Assembly: GCF_019654955.1 (NCBI RefSeq)
Contig: NZ_BPEV01000001.1
Span: 62,001-126,000 of the forward strand
Direction of reading: 5' to 3'
Source of the DNA: Shewanella sp. KT0246
GTDB taxonomy: Bacteria > Pseudomonadota > Gammaproteobacteria > Enterobacterales > Shewanellaceae
Length of the DNA: 64,000 nucleotides
Below, piece by piece: positions 8,950 to 17,479 of this stretch. The notes beneath the pieces are model-generated. The model was not told the DNA's origin. It was given only the letters and a program-made list of their open reading frames with translations, and made no database searches. The translations under genes were made by a program, and so were the position numbers. The stretch's first letter is position 1, and the number at the start of each line of letters is the position of its first letter.

Positions 8950-10251
8950 TTACTTACTTTTCGGGCTAACAGGCTCTATTTTAGGTATCAAAATCCAGAC
9001 TGATGCTATGGCAATAACCGCAAGTGATGCACCAATAACGAATGCTGGGGTATAGTTACCGTTAGCTGTTAGATATGGCACTAATGCTGTTAAACCTAAT
9101 GCACCTAACTTTGCCGCCATTCCAGATAAACCAGCTAATGTTCCAACCGCTTTTTTGCCAAATAAATCGCTTGGCAATGTTTGCACATTTCCGATGGCGG
9201 TTTGGAATCCAAATAAGATAACCGCCATGATCATAACGGCGGTTGTTGGCCCACCTGGGTTCGCCATGGATAACAGTGCTGGCAACATAATTAAACAACC
9301 TAAGGTTATCGTCAGTTTGCGCGTTTTATTGGTGTCCCAGCCTGCTTTTAAGCGGTTTTGTGCCAATAGACCACCGAACCATGCACCTAACATAGCGCCT
9401 ACATAAGGAACCCAGCCGTATATGCCAATAGATTTAACATCCATGGCGTAGACTTCGTTAAGATAAATTGGAATCCAGAAAACAAATAACCACCAGATAG
9501 GATCTATCGCTGCAGAGGCAATAATCACGCCCCAACTTTGCTTATGAGAAAGCAACTCACTCGTTGTAGGGTTGTACTCTTTAGCGTCAGCTTCATCGTC
9601 TGGTTTAGCCGTTTTTTGGCCTGTTAGAATGTATTCACGTTCTTCTTCAGTGATCCAAGGGTGAGACTTAGGCGGTGCTTTGACTAAAATAATCCAAGGG
9701 ATTAACCAGAGTAAACCCACTAAACCAATGACCACGAAAACCATTTGCCAGCTAAAGTAAACAGTCATATAAGCGATAAGTGGAATCGAGATAATGCCAC
9801 CAATAGCAGCGCCTGAGTTGAAGATCCCTTGAGCTAGCGCGCGTTCTTTTGTGGGGAACCAATCTGCATTACTTTTGGCTGCACCTGGCCAGTTACCAGC
9901 TTCTGCGACACCTAAAATGGCTCTGAAGATACTGAAACTAAGCATTCCTTGGGCAAAAGCATGGGCTGCAGTAGCAAGTGACCAAACACCGATAGAAAGT
10001 ACGAAGCCTAGTCGGGTGCCTATCCAGTCAAATATTTTGCCAAATATCGCCTGGCCAAACGCATAAGATAATATGAATACAATCGAGATATTTGCATATA
10101 TTTGTTTGCGCTCTAACGCTGACTCATCAGGGAATATATCTTCAACAATGTCGGGCCAAAGCACACTAAGCGCAGAGCGATCGATATAATTAATTACGGT
10201 CGCTAATGCGATGAGTAAAATGACCCACCATCGAAGATTGTTTATTTTCAT
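8950..10251 (-). CDS. MFS transporter, anion:cation symporter family, probable uronate carrier
   Basis: A 433-residue inner-membrane carrier with 12 predicted membrane segments. The start NLRWWVILLIALATVINYIDR and the GVAEAGNWPGAAKSNADWFPTKER region after helix 4 are typical of the hexuronate/galactonate branch (ExuT-like). Last gene of an operon with two alginate lyases and a KdgF-like cupin, it most likely imports unsaturated uronates or short alginate oligomers released in the periplasm; this is inferred from context. Its ATG overlaps the stop of the cupin gene by four bases, indicating coupled translation. Confidence 0.88.
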   Translation of the reverse strand: MKINNLRWWVILLIALATVINYIDRSALSVLWPDIVEDIFPDESALERKQIYANISIVFILSYAFGQAIFGKIFDWIGTRLGFVLSIGVWSLATAAHAFAQGMLSFSIFRAILGVAEAGNWPGAAKSNADWFPTKERALAQGIFNSGAAIGGIISIPLIAYMTVYFSWQMVFVVIGLVGLLWLIPWIILVKAPPKSHPWITEEEREYILTGQKTAKPDDEADAKEYNPTTSELLSHKQSWGVIIASAAIDPIWWLFVFWIPIYLNEVYAMDVKSIGIYGWVPYVGAMLGAWFGGLLAQNRLKAGWDTNKTRKLTITLGCLIMLPALLSMANPGGPTTAVMIMAVILFGFQTAIGNVQTLPSDLFGKKAVGTLAGLSGMAAKLGALGLTALVPYLTANGNYTPAFVIGASLAVIAIASVWILIPKIEPVSPKSK

Positions 10252-10595
10252 TTTAATCCCTCAATGAAATCTTCCCTTGCAGGGCTAAAGGTATCTATCA
10301 AAATACCGCCAGTAGGGCATGTTGCACCGTGGTCGGCATGAGGAGGGATCATGCAGCTGTCACCAGCTCTTAAAATCTTAGTGACGCCGTCAATATTAAA
10401 ATGAAACTCGCCCTCTACAACGTAAGTGACTTGAGAGTGTCTGTGGGCATGGTTATAACCAATTGCGCCTTTTTCAAACCAAATTTTTACCGCCATTAAC
10501 TCTTCATTAAACCCAAGCATTTGTCGCTTTAGGCCGCCGCCGATATCTTCAATTTCCGTTTCATTGCCAAATGAGAAATGTGCACTCTGTTTCAT
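10248..10595 (-). CDS. kdgF: KdgF-like cupin, unsaturated uronate processing
   Basis: A small single-domain cupin (115 residues) with the metal-binding histidines in HAHRHSQVTYVVEGEFHF (residues about 50-67) and IPPHADHG (about 88-95). KdgF enzymes turn 4,5-unsaturated monouronates from pectin or alginate into the linear ketouronate (DEH for alginate), a step that otherwise occurs spontaneously. The position between an oligoalginate lyase and a uronate carrier fits exactly. There is no signal peptide, so it should act in the cytoplasm. It begins 9 bases after the lyase stop and overlaps the transporter start by four bases. Confidence 0.82.
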   Translation of the reverse strand: MKQSAHFSFGNETEIEDIGGGLKRQMLGFNEELMAVKIWFEKGAIGYNHAHRHSQVTYVVEGEFHFNIDGVTKILRAGDSCMIPPHADHGATCPTGGILIDTFSPAREDFIEGLK

Positions 10596-10604
10596 GGTTT
10601 ACTC

Positions 10605-12998
10605 CTACTGCGTAATGGTTAATAACTGGTATCTTCCGCTGAAGCTGTAAGGCTTTTTAAGGTAAGAAAAGTTATTGGTTGTGGTTTGTTTTTTTGGATT
10701 TTTGGTGTTGTTTTTCAAACTGTCGTCAGCCTGTTTATGTGACACGGCTAATACGAATGGCAGCGCTGCATCGGTGTCAGTTTTTAAGCTAAAACCGATA
10801 ATACTGATGTCACCTTGACGTTCATATGTCATTGATTGCAATCTGCTGGTGGCATTTAAGGTGTATTCAGCTGATGGGTTGTATTCGCCATGGGGCTCTA
10901 ACACGCTAACAAATCGATGTTGCTTACTGTTTGTCACACGTTGAATAAAGCTGCTTTCATTGCGAAGATTATCGTTAGGATCATTAGCGCCCAGTTGAGT
11001 AAATAACACTTGAATCGCACCATCATTAATACTGCTGTGAGTATAAAAATGGCCGTTTTTATTTAACCAAGTGACTTTTTGCAAGGCGCTACCAGCTGAC
11101 ATTTCACTGCTCTGAGGCTGGGATGTCGCCGTAAGCCATAAGTGCTGATAACCGGATTTCTTGCCTAATGGCTGAAGTTGATTAATAAATGACTGACGCT
11201 GGAAATTGGTATCAATGAACTGCCCTTGATAATGGACTGGGAGGTCATATTGATGCGGATTTGCGCTATTTACATCAAATACATCGAACACTAGCGGATA
11301 TTCAACACCATTAGCATTAACGGATATCAATGCCATGGTACGAGTAAAACTGACGTCTTCATACGCCGTATTGATGCTTGCTGAAGCGAATGTCGCTTGT
11401 TTATCGTTATGGTAGAAAAGCAAATCTGGATGGTGCTTATTCCCTGTTCGGGTATTGCCATTAAAGTGACTGGTTTCATCAACGACTAGGGTATTGTGAG
11501 CAATGGTTTGTTTAGCCCAAGTTTTGTTTTCAGGTAAATAGCCACCACCGGACTTAGCTTCGATATTCAGAAACCTTGCTGCGCCATAATCAGCAATAAT
11601 CTCTTTGCCATCATCGTAAAATTGCCAATTTAGTTTATCGAAATGCCCATGGCCTAAACCTTGCGCAGTAGCCTTGAATACTAAAGCTTGGCTGCGAACA
11701 CCTTGCTTAGGTTTATGATTATTGCTGGTAGTTTGACGGCGCATAAGAACCAGTGCGCCTTCATTACCCTCTTTCCCGTCACGCAGTACCATAGATGAAA
11801 ATGGGTAACGGCTTGCTAGCTTGGTAGATTTTTTTTCTGCATCTATTGCCTGAGCAAGTTTGAGACCATCGCCTGTGAGTAAAATACGATTTTGTTGTCG
11901 GGCAATATCGATGAGGCCAATGCGAGTATTAAGAGAGTTAGTATCAAGAGAATTAGCATTAAGGCTATTAGCATTGAGACCATAGGCAATACTGACGGCA
12001 ATCACTAGCTCCATGGTATCGATGCCTTTGCTTTTAATGGCATCATTTAACGGGAAGAATAAGCCGTTATAGCTTAAATCAATCGTGCTATAGATTGCTT
12101 TTAATAAGATACCATTACGGTAGTTAAAGATTTTTCTCTCAGGCTGATTCTGCTCAATGGCTTTAGCAAATGTCACGAAAGGGAGTAGGGCAAAACGCTG
12201 ATAATATGGGCCTTCGTTATAATAGCCGTCTGGTGAAAATAACTCGTCCAACTGTTTGAGAAACCCGCCTTTACCAGATTTGTTTAAATCTAATAGTGCT
12301 ATTTCAATCAGTTCTGGCTTATCTAATACAAAGCCTGTCATTCCCACAGCAGCGGTTGCCCATGTGCCATGATTATGAACTTTATTAAAGGTGTGAGGTG
12401 ATTGGATTGAAATAAAGTCTGCCACGGGTAAAATAATGCCAGTTTCTATTGTTTTCCTGTCTTTTTCGGATAAAGATTCAATAATAAAATCGTAAGCCTG
12501 AATGGTATAAACAAGCCACATTGCTTCGTTAAGCCCTTGCCAAAATAGCTTGCCTTCATTTTTACTTTTACGTTTTGGGTGGCGGGGTAAGGTAGGGTAA
12601 AGCTCGGCATATTCCAGCAACATATCACGAACGAAATGCGAATATTTAAGCTCTTGGGTTAGCTGATACATGATGCCTGCATCATGCATGTGCTGATAGT
12701 TTTTCTTATGGCGCTCATGGGTGTAACCACCGCCACCATCAACGGGAACAGGCACAATAATCTCTTGCTCTATGAAGCGGTCAACTTCAGCTTTTTGGGC
12801 CTCAAAAGTCTGCCTAAATACACCTGGTGATTGAATTGCTAGCCGCATACTTTTCACATCTTGCTGATTAATCACCAACCTAGGGTGGCTCAATGTTGCA
12901 GCCTGGGATGAAACTGAAAACAGAGTTATAAGTAATATCGCTACGAGCGAGAAAGTGATGGCTTGGTTGAGATTGTGTATTAAAGTTTTTTTCATCAT
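10605..12998 (-). CDS. PL17-type oligoalginate lyase (heparinase II/III family)
   Basis: An exolytic lyase predicted to degrade alginate oligomers to monomeric unsaturated uronate. The 797-residue protein has a signal peptide (about residues 1-34, ending SSQAA), an N-terminal alpha/alpha toroid and a C-terminal heparinase II/III beta-sheet domain. Matches to Alg17C-type enzymes include KVHNHGTW (Asn209-His210), YYNEGPYYQRF (about 259-269, catalytic tyrosine region) and GLGHGHFDKLNWQF (about residue 450). About residues 343-360 carry a short Asn-Ser-Leu repeat. Its ATG shares one base with the stop of the PL6 gene. Some family members are lipoproteins; I see no lipobox here. Secreted or periplasmic location is inferred. 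Confidence 0.92.
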   Translation of the reverse strand: MMKKTLIHNLNQAITFSLVAILLITLFSVSSQAATLSHPRLVINQQDVKSMRLAIQSPGVFRQTFEAQKAEVDRFIEQEIIVPVPVDGGGGYTHERHKKNYQHMHDAGIMYQLTQELKYSHFVRDMLLEYAELYPTLPRHPKRKSKNEGKLFWQGLNEAMWLVYTIQAYDFIIESLSEKDRKTIETGIILPVADFISIQSPHTFNKVHNHGTWATAAVGMTGFVLDKPELIEIALLDLNKSGKGGFLKQLDELFSPDGYYNEGPYYQRFALLPFVTFAKAIEQNQPERKIFNYRNGILLKAIYSTIDLSYNGLFFPLNDAIKSKGIDTMELVIAVSIAYGLNANSLNANSLDTNSLNTRIGLIDIARQQNRILLTGDGLKLAQAIDAEKKSTKLASRYPFSSMVLRDGKEGNEGALVLMRRQTTSNNHKPKQGVRSQALVFKATAQGLGHGHFDKLNWQFYDDGKEIIADYGAARFLNIEAKSGGGYLPENKTWAKQTIAHNTLVVDETSHFNGNTRTGNKHHPDLLFYHNDKQATFASASINTAYEDVSFTRTMALISVNANGVEYPLVFDVFDVNSANPHQYDLPVHYQGQFIDTNFQRQSFINQLQPLGKKSGYQHLWLTATSQPQSSEMSAGSALQKVTWLNKNGHFYTHSSINDGAIQVLFTQLGANDPNDNLRNESSFIQRVTNSKQHRFVSVLEPHGEYNPSAEYTLNATSRLQSMTYERQGDISIIGFSLKTDTDAALPFVLAVSHKQADDSLKNNTKNPKKQTTTNNFSYLKKPYSFSGRYQLLTITQ
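11926..11985 (-). repeat. In-frame 15-bp tandem repeat inside the PL17 gene
   Basis: Four degenerate 15-base units encode a run of related pentapeptides (LNANS, LNANS, LDTNS, LNTRI). They lie in a loop of the toroid domain between two helices, a place that can tolerate length variation. Confidence 0.75.
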
Positions 12999-15316
12999 TA
13001 CAGCGCTTTCTTATCTGACAGGGTAACGAGGTTATTTGTCAGCTTGGCGGTTGATTCGCCAACAGTGTAAAGCTCAGTGACATTAGGTTTTTCAGTGTCG
13101 ATAAACTGATTGTGTGTCACTTGGGTGATAGGTTCCCCTGTTGTGTGTTCAATATTGATATAAGCACTGTTAGCAAAACGATTTTTATTGATGTCAGTCA
13201 CTTGAACACCATGAATATATAAGCTGGCTTTAGTCTTATTGCGCTTACTATTACCAACATTGATAAGGTCGTTATTATTAAAGCTGAAGTGCGGGCCAAA
13301 GGTGCTCTCATCAGTGCCACCGCGATAAAGCTTCACTAATGCTCCATCGATGTCATTAAACTGGTTGTTATTGATAGTGAGGTATTCAGCATTATAAATA
13401 CCGCGATCATCAGTTTCTTTATTGAGCCTAAATAAATCACCTGAAATTAAGCTAAAACGGTTATTGATAATTTCAATCTTATTGGCAAATGCGCGTGCAC
13501 CAGAGTCAAAAAAATGAAACGAGTGGTTAATGTTTAATTGGCTAATATCACTGTTAAACATACTAAATCGATAGTTGGTTAGCATGCCCGATTTACGGGT
13601 TCTGATGACGGTGTTACCTGATGAATCTGGGCTGTTTATCCCAGTTATGGCAAGGCCATCGAGTTTCAAACTTCCGCCGTTTTGTATCTCAAATAAACTG
13701 GCGCGGTTAAAGTTGATTATGGGCTTTTGTAGTGACTGGGCGATAACCGAAATGGTGTTATTAATCTCAATGATTTTTTCAATCAGATATTCACCAGCTT
13801 GTAATGAAATGATATCGCCATCATTGGCATTACTTATCGCCTTGATTAGTTCATTTGATGTCGATACTGGGTGGGTTTTACCTGAATCAAAGATGGTTTC
13901 AGGTTCATTTTTAGGGTACCAAGTGACGCCCGTTTGATCTTTCAGAGTTGGGGAAATCTTTTTGGACGCGCCATAGTTGGCATTAACTTTATTAACTGGA
14001 TAAAGCAGACCATTAGCAGCTCGCTTTAGGGCTATCTTAGTTGGTTTTATCCCCTGAGAGATTTGGTTGTTAGTCAGCTCATTCGATAAGTTATTGGCAA
14101 ATTGAATCCCTGAAATATCATCAAAGATTGAAAATGGAGCTTGTTGGTTGTTATTAACAAATAAGTTGTCATTGACGGTTGAATCTTTTGGAATTGCAGA
14201 GCGTTCTTTATCACTGCCCGCAGCCAAATGAATATGGTCAACGTCAATAAAGCTGTTGTGATTAACTTTGGCATTAATCACTTGATGATAGCGGTTGAGT
14301 GGCGAGTTTGGCACACCGTTCATGATGGTAAAACCACTACCGAAACGATACCCTTTTAAGCCTTCTAGGTAGTTGTTGGTGATGGTTTGATCTCGATTAA
14401 TAATTCGAATACCACCCGTGTGGTCAACACCGTTACCTAAAAACACGTTGCTGTCGATGTTATTGCCGTTACCGTGCCGCATGGTTAATGTGCCGCGGGA
14501 TTCAAAGAAAGTGTTGTTGCGAACTATGTTTCTGCCTGCTTTAATTGAGATAATTTCTACTTCACCATCACAGCGATCAAAATAGTTGTTTTCGATAACT
14601 GTGTAGGAATCTGTCATTGAATAGTGGCTGGTGCCAATACGGATGGTTTCCCCGCCGTTAGAGCCTAATGTTGGGCGCGGGCCAAAATAGTTATGATCGA
14701 TTTGATGATGGTTCTGTTGGCTTGCTTCGCTGCGAAGTCTAACTGTTAATGTCACACCTTTATTGCGTTTTCCAATCAGATGATTATGGTCAAAACGGTT
14801 ATGTTTGCCGTACAGCGCGACCCAAAAGTCTGATTTGTGACGATCTGGGTTATTAAAATTATCAATAACGACTTCAGTTACACGGGAGTGGTTGGCAAGA
14901 TCATCATTAGCTGTACGAAAGGAGATGACTGAATTACTTGGAGTATAACCGTCTTTAAAGACTAAGCCTGACACCTGTAAATATGCACCAGACATTTGTA
15001 GATTTGATTGGCCTGTTAATATCACTTTACCTTTGGTTTGTGCTGAAAGGGTAATAGGGGCATCTTTGGTGCCTTGGCCAGTAAACTTCATTTCAAAGTC
15101 TTGCCAAACTCCGTCAGTGAGTATGATGTCATCACCAGCGGTTAACTTGTTCACGGCCTGATTAAACTCTGCTTGGTTACTTACCTTATAACTTGCTGCA
15201 TTGAGCTGGTATGAGGCTAATAGCATTCCAAATACGAATACTGACTTTAAAGAAACAGAGAACATCTTGTCATAGTGTTTTGAGCTATGTATTGCTTTGA
15301 ATGAAAAACTCATCAT
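12998..15316 (-). CDS. PL6-family alginate lyase (two-domain, AlyGC-like)
   Basis: Cleaves polymeric alginate by beta-elimination. A signal peptide ends near QLNAA (about residue 50 of the longest frame), followed by two right-handed beta-helix domains, about residues 52-440 and 480-780. The catalytic pair of the family is present: a lysine in EIISIKAGRN and an arginine 21 residues later in LTMRHGNG, matching K220 and R241 of AlyGC. Asn-rich ladders (NNTFF, NNYLEG, NHNSF) run throughout. The longest frame starts with TTG at 15343, but GAGAG lies just before tandem ATGs at 15316 and 15313, so one of these is the likely start. First intact gene of the operon; PL17 follows with a one-base overlap. 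Confidence 0.93.
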   Translation of the reverse strand: MMSFSFKAIHSSKHYDKMFSVSLKSVFVFGMLLASYQLNAASYKVSNQAEFNQAVNKLTAGDDIILTDGVWQDFEMKFTGQGTKDAPITLSAQTKGKVILTGQSNLQMSGAYLQVSGLVFKDGYTPSNSVISFRTANDDLANHSRVTEVVIDNFNNPDRHKSDFWVALYGKHNRFDHNHLIGKRNKGVTLTVRLRSEASQQNHHQIDHNYFGPRPTLGSNGGETIRIGTSHYSMTDSYTVIENNYFDRCDGEVEIISIKAGRNIVRNNTFFESRGTLTMRHGNGNNIDSNVFLGNGVDHTGGIRIINRDQTITNNYLEGLKGYRFGSGFTIMNGVPNSPLNRYHQVINAKVNHNSFIDVDHIHLAAGSDKERSAIPKDSTVNDNLFVNNNQQAPFSIFDDISGIQFANNLSNELTNNQISQGIKPTKIALKRAANGLLYPVNKVNANYGASKKISPTLKDQTGVTWYPKNEPETIFDSGKTHPVSTSNELIKAISNANDGDIISLQAGEYLIEKIIEINNTISVIAQSLQKPIINFNRASLFEIQNGGSLKLDGLAITGINSPDSSGNTVIRTRKSGMLTNYRFSMFNSDISQLNINHSFHFFDSGARAFANKIEIINNRFSLISGDLFRLNKETDDRGIYNAEYLTINNNQFNDIDGALVKLYRGGTDESTFGPHFSFNNNDLINVGNSKRNKTKASLYIHGVQVTDINKNRFANSAYINIEHTTGEPITQVTHNQFIDTEKPNVTELYTVGESTAKLTNNLVTLSDKKAL

Positions 15317-15401
15317 GACTCTCTTTATCGTTATTATTGTCAAATTTGTTCATTAAACCTGTTTTTACAGGCTTGATACTGCATCTGATTAAATTAAATA
15401 A

Positions 15402-15428
15402 CTCCTACCTCAATAATTAAGGTAGGAG
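15402..15428 (-). terminator. Terminator or attenuator between receptor remnant and PL6 gene
   Basis: CTCCTACCT (15402-15410) and AGGTAGGAG (15420-15428) form a perfect nine-base stem with a nine-base loop. Read leftward it leads into an AT-rich, T-biased tail. It lies 26 bases after the receptor remnant's stop and about 86 bases before the PL6 start, so it would partly insulate the lyases from upstream transcription. Confidence 0.65.
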
Positions 15429-15453
15429 CTGCACGACTAAGTTTTACTTAAGG

Positions 15454-15762
15454 CTAAAACTTAACTTTTGCACCAAGGAAATATTTAGAACCAGAACGCG
15501 AGTAGTCCGAAACCATAGTGTCGTTACCACGCGTCATAATTTGCGGTTCGTCTAACAAGTTCAGCGCTTTAAGTGATAGTGATAAGTAATCTGTCACTTT
15601 GAAGTTAGCTGAGAAATCTAAATAGCTTGAGTCCTGCACATAGCGATGTGAACGTGTAGGGAACGGTAAGTTATTTGGTTGGAAGTACTGTTCACGATAC
15701 TTATAAAGTATGCGGAACGTTGCCCAATCACCTTCCCAGTAGACTGACGCCAGATTAATTGT
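15454..15762 (-). pseudogene. 3' remnant of a TonB-dependent receptor
   Basis: Only about 100 codons remain, open from 15762 (just after an in-frame TAA at 15763-15765) to the stop at 15454-15456. The translation runs NLASVYWEGDWATFRILYKY, then REQYFQPNNLPF, SYLDFSANFKVTDYLSLSLK, ALNLLDEPQI and the terminal YFLGAKVKF. This is the classic last strands of a TonB-dependent receptor barrel with a C-terminal aromatic residue. Plug, TonB box, signal peptide and most of the barrel are missing, so it cannot work as a receptor. Its position, upstream of PL6 and next to the GntR regulator, is where an alginate-oligomer receptor would be expected. A deletion removing about 2 kb is the simplest explanation. 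Confidence 0.85.
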
Positions 15763-15794
15763 TTAATTAAATGTGAACACAATCCTTTAAACAC

Positions 15795-15841
15795 GATCTT
15801 TAAATACAACTAATCTTTAAAAATGATCTTTAAATACAACT
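15795..15841. repeat. 17-bp direct repeat, 30-bp period
   Basis: GATCTTTAAATACAACT occurs exactly at 15795-15811 and 15825-15841, with a partial copy (ATCTTTAAA) between them. It borders the broken end of the receptor remnant and may be related to the rearrangement, or be a regulator-binding array. Confidence 0.7.
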
Positions 15842-15860
15842 TTGCGTCAAATAGAAACTA

Positions 15861-15937
15861 ACCAACGGTCAACCACTTTGTCAACCAATTTATGTTACCG
15901 CAAAGCTATAAAGTATGTGCTATTGTTATTACCAATA
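15861..15937 (-). promoter_or_regulatory. Putative operator and leftward promoter for the alginate operon
   Basis: A near-perfect 17-bp palindrome, TATTGTTATTACCAATA, lies at 15921-15937. Read leftward it gives ATTGGTAATA, followed downstream by GGTTGACAAA; the TTGACA -35 hexamer is the complement of 15879-15884. A second GGTTGAC follows. The -10 is weak. The same two elements recur at 17444-17476. The palindrome suits a FadR-type GntR regulator such as the one encoded next door; that link is inferred. Confidence 0.5.
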
Positions 15938-15984
15938 ACATTCACTTAACTAAGTCAGGACTTATATGAAATTTGTTCTGGTTA

Positions 15985-15996
15985 AACAAATTTGTT
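15985..15996. promoter_or_regulatory. 12-bp perfect palindrome upstream of gntR
   Basis: AACAAATTTGTT is a perfect palindrome 83-94 bases before the regulator's ATG; a further AAATTTGTT half lies at 15969-15977. It is a possible autoregulatory operator. No binding data exist here. Confidence 0.4.
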
Positions 15997-16078
15997 AAAT
16001 AGGATTTGCGTTGACTAGCTAAATAGATATCATGTTAGTAATACAAGAAAATTGGTTTTAACAATTGAAGGACCAGAG

Positions 16079-16819
16079 ATGAAAAGTAGGCGTATGTTTT
16101 GGCGCATCGTAGAAGAGATCGAAGCGTCTATTGCTAGCGGCGAATATACTCCTGGAAGTCGTTTACCTCCAGAAAGGGAGTTGGCTGAAAAGTTTGATGT
16201 TAGTCGACCAACAGTTCGTGAAGCAATTATTGCACTGGAAGTGCGTGAGAAAATCGAAGTTAAAACTGGCTCTGGTGTTTATGTCTTACAGTCTGCCAAT
16301 AAAGCTGATCAAACTAATAAGATTAATGCGTTTGAACTGACGCAAGCTCGTGCTTTAGTTGAAGGTGAAATTGCCGCTCTTGCTGCAAATACCATTACTA
16401 AAGAAGAATTGATCGAACTAAATAAAACATTGATTATGATGGAAAATAAATCATACGTTGAAGAAGCAGATGAGATGTTTCATCAGATAATCGCTAATTC
16501 CACTCGAAATGGTGCCTTAATTAAATCGTTTCAAAATTTGTGGGCATTAAGGGCGTCGAGTCAAAAGATTATTACTGACTATGCCAGTGTATGTAGCAAG
16601 GATAATAAGAAAACCCTTGATGAACATACCTCCATTTATGAAGCACTATTAGCAAATGACGCTTCAGAAGCAAGGCTTGCAATGCATAGACATTTTAATC
16701 GTTTGATTAATGTTTTATTTGATACTGTTGAGGCGCAATCATTAGAAGAAGTGCGTCGTAAGAACAGTGAAAAACGTGACTTATACTCTATTGATAACTT
16801 AGTTAACCGCTTAAGCTAA
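16079..16819 (+). CDS. GntR-family (FadR subfamily) transcriptional regulator
   Basis: A 246-residue regulator with an N-terminal winged helix (RLPPERELAEKFDVSRPTVREAI, typical GntR, residues about 27-50, then VKTGSGVYV) and an all-helical FCD effector domain (EGEIAALAANTI; metal-ligand candidates in ADEMFHQII and a C-terminal MHRHF). This subfamily (UxuR/ExuR/KdgR-like) usually senses uronates or other carboxylates, which suits control of the adjoining alginate operon. The frame is open from a TTG at 16052, but GAAGGA at 16067-16072, six bases before the ATG at 16079, fixes the start. It is divergent from the alginate genes and followed by a terminator. Confidence 0.9.
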   Translation: MKSRRMFWRIVEEIEASIASGEYTPGSRLPPERELAEKFDVSRPTVREAIIALEVREKIEVKTGSGVYVLQSANKADQTNKINAFELTQARALVEGEIAALAANTITKEELIELNKTLIMMENKSYVEEADEMFHQIIANSTRNGALIKSFQNLWALRASSQKIITDYASVCSKDNKKTLDEHTSIYEALLANDASEARLAMHRHFNRLINVLFDTVEAQSLEEVRRKNSEKRDLYSIDNLVNRLS

Positions 16820-16881
16820 CGTATTTTCACTTCCTTTAGTGAGTGTTAACTCAGGTGAATAAGTAACCGTTTTAATTAAAG

Positions 16882-16905
16882 CCTTTCAATATGAAAGGTT
16901 TTTTT
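16882..16905 (+). terminator. Terminator of gntR
   Basis: CCTTTCA and TGAAAGG (16882-16898) around a three-base loop, followed by seven T residues. It lies 62 bases after the gntR stop. Confidence 0.85.
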
Positions 16906-16991
16906 GTCTTTATTTTTATGGATTCATGCTTACGTAAAACTTAAGCTGTTATTGTATTCTATTGATAGTAAAAGTCTTTTTTTATTTTTAA

Positions 16992-17030
16992 AAGTAAAAA
17001 AGGCCTCTCATAATGAGAGGCCTTTTACTT
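16992..17030 (-). terminator. Strong hairpin terminator, chiefly leftward
   Basis: AAGGCCTCTCA (17000-17010) and TGAGAGGCCTT (17014-17024) form a perfect 11-bp stem; complementarity extends into AAGTAAA and TTTACTT flanks with a two-base bulge. Leftward, the stem exits into six T residues. No protein gene ends just upstream of it on the minus strand, which makes it the 3' end of the gene-less unit starting near 17412. Confidence 0.8.
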
Positions 17031-17419
17031 CGCTCCAAACGAGGGGGAATGATTTGGAACGAAATTACTCGATTTAAACATCAAAACTGAATGATTTTAA
17101 TCATAGGTTTCACTAAATTTGACTACCTTCTTGCTAAGGTATTGATTATTCACATCAAGATTTCTAACAGCTAAACAAGCCAGCAAAACTGATTTATCAG
17201 CTTTACCTGAGTTTTAAACAAAGTCTTAATAATAAAATCAATCTTCAATTTGAAATGAAATTAATACAAATCGAGCTTGCCTGAGTGAATTTTATTAAAA
17301 TTTGGTCAGCTCTTTAGCCTTTTTTCTGCACTAAAAATAATCTAAATTAATTTGATTGTTAACTATTTGTGAGCCAGTTTCACTGGTTTGAATTCTGATT
17401 TCTACGCAGTATTAATGAA

Positions 17420-17479
17420 ACAATAGTGGTAGCAACTCTATTTTGTCAACCGGGTTTTGTTTTTTGTATTACCAATTTG
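17420..17479 (-). promoter_or_regulatory. Leftward promoter with upstream operator-like site
   Basis: On the minus strand TTGACA (complement of 17444-17449) is followed after 17 bases by CTATTG, or after 18 by TATTGT (complement of 17420-17426), predicting a start near 17412. Just upstream, ATTGGTAATACAA (complement of 17464-17476) resembles the palindrome at 15921-15937, and both sites precede GGTTGACAAA. No gene lies downstream before the terminator at 16992-17030. Confidence 0.55.

Noticed and set aside
13575..13937. A 120-codon open frame on the plus strand inside the PL6 lyase gene
   Set aside because: It is antisense to a gene with clear catalytic motifs, has no recognisable domain or ribosome site, and is explained by codon usage of the real gene.
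10605..15316. Idea that the alginate locus is a recently acquired island
   Set aside because: There is no integrase, tRNA, flanking repeat or visible change in base composition; acquisition cannot be claimed from this window.
15618..15809. A 63-codon minus-strand frame overlapping the receptor remnant
   Set aside because: It reads the remnant in the wrong frame; the receptor homology is in the frame ending at 15454.
17025..17081. An 18-codon minus-strand frame (MFKSSNFVPNHSPS...) just before the terminator at 16992-17030
   Set aside because: No ribosome site precedes it and it is too short to support from sequence alone; kept only as part of the gene-less unit.
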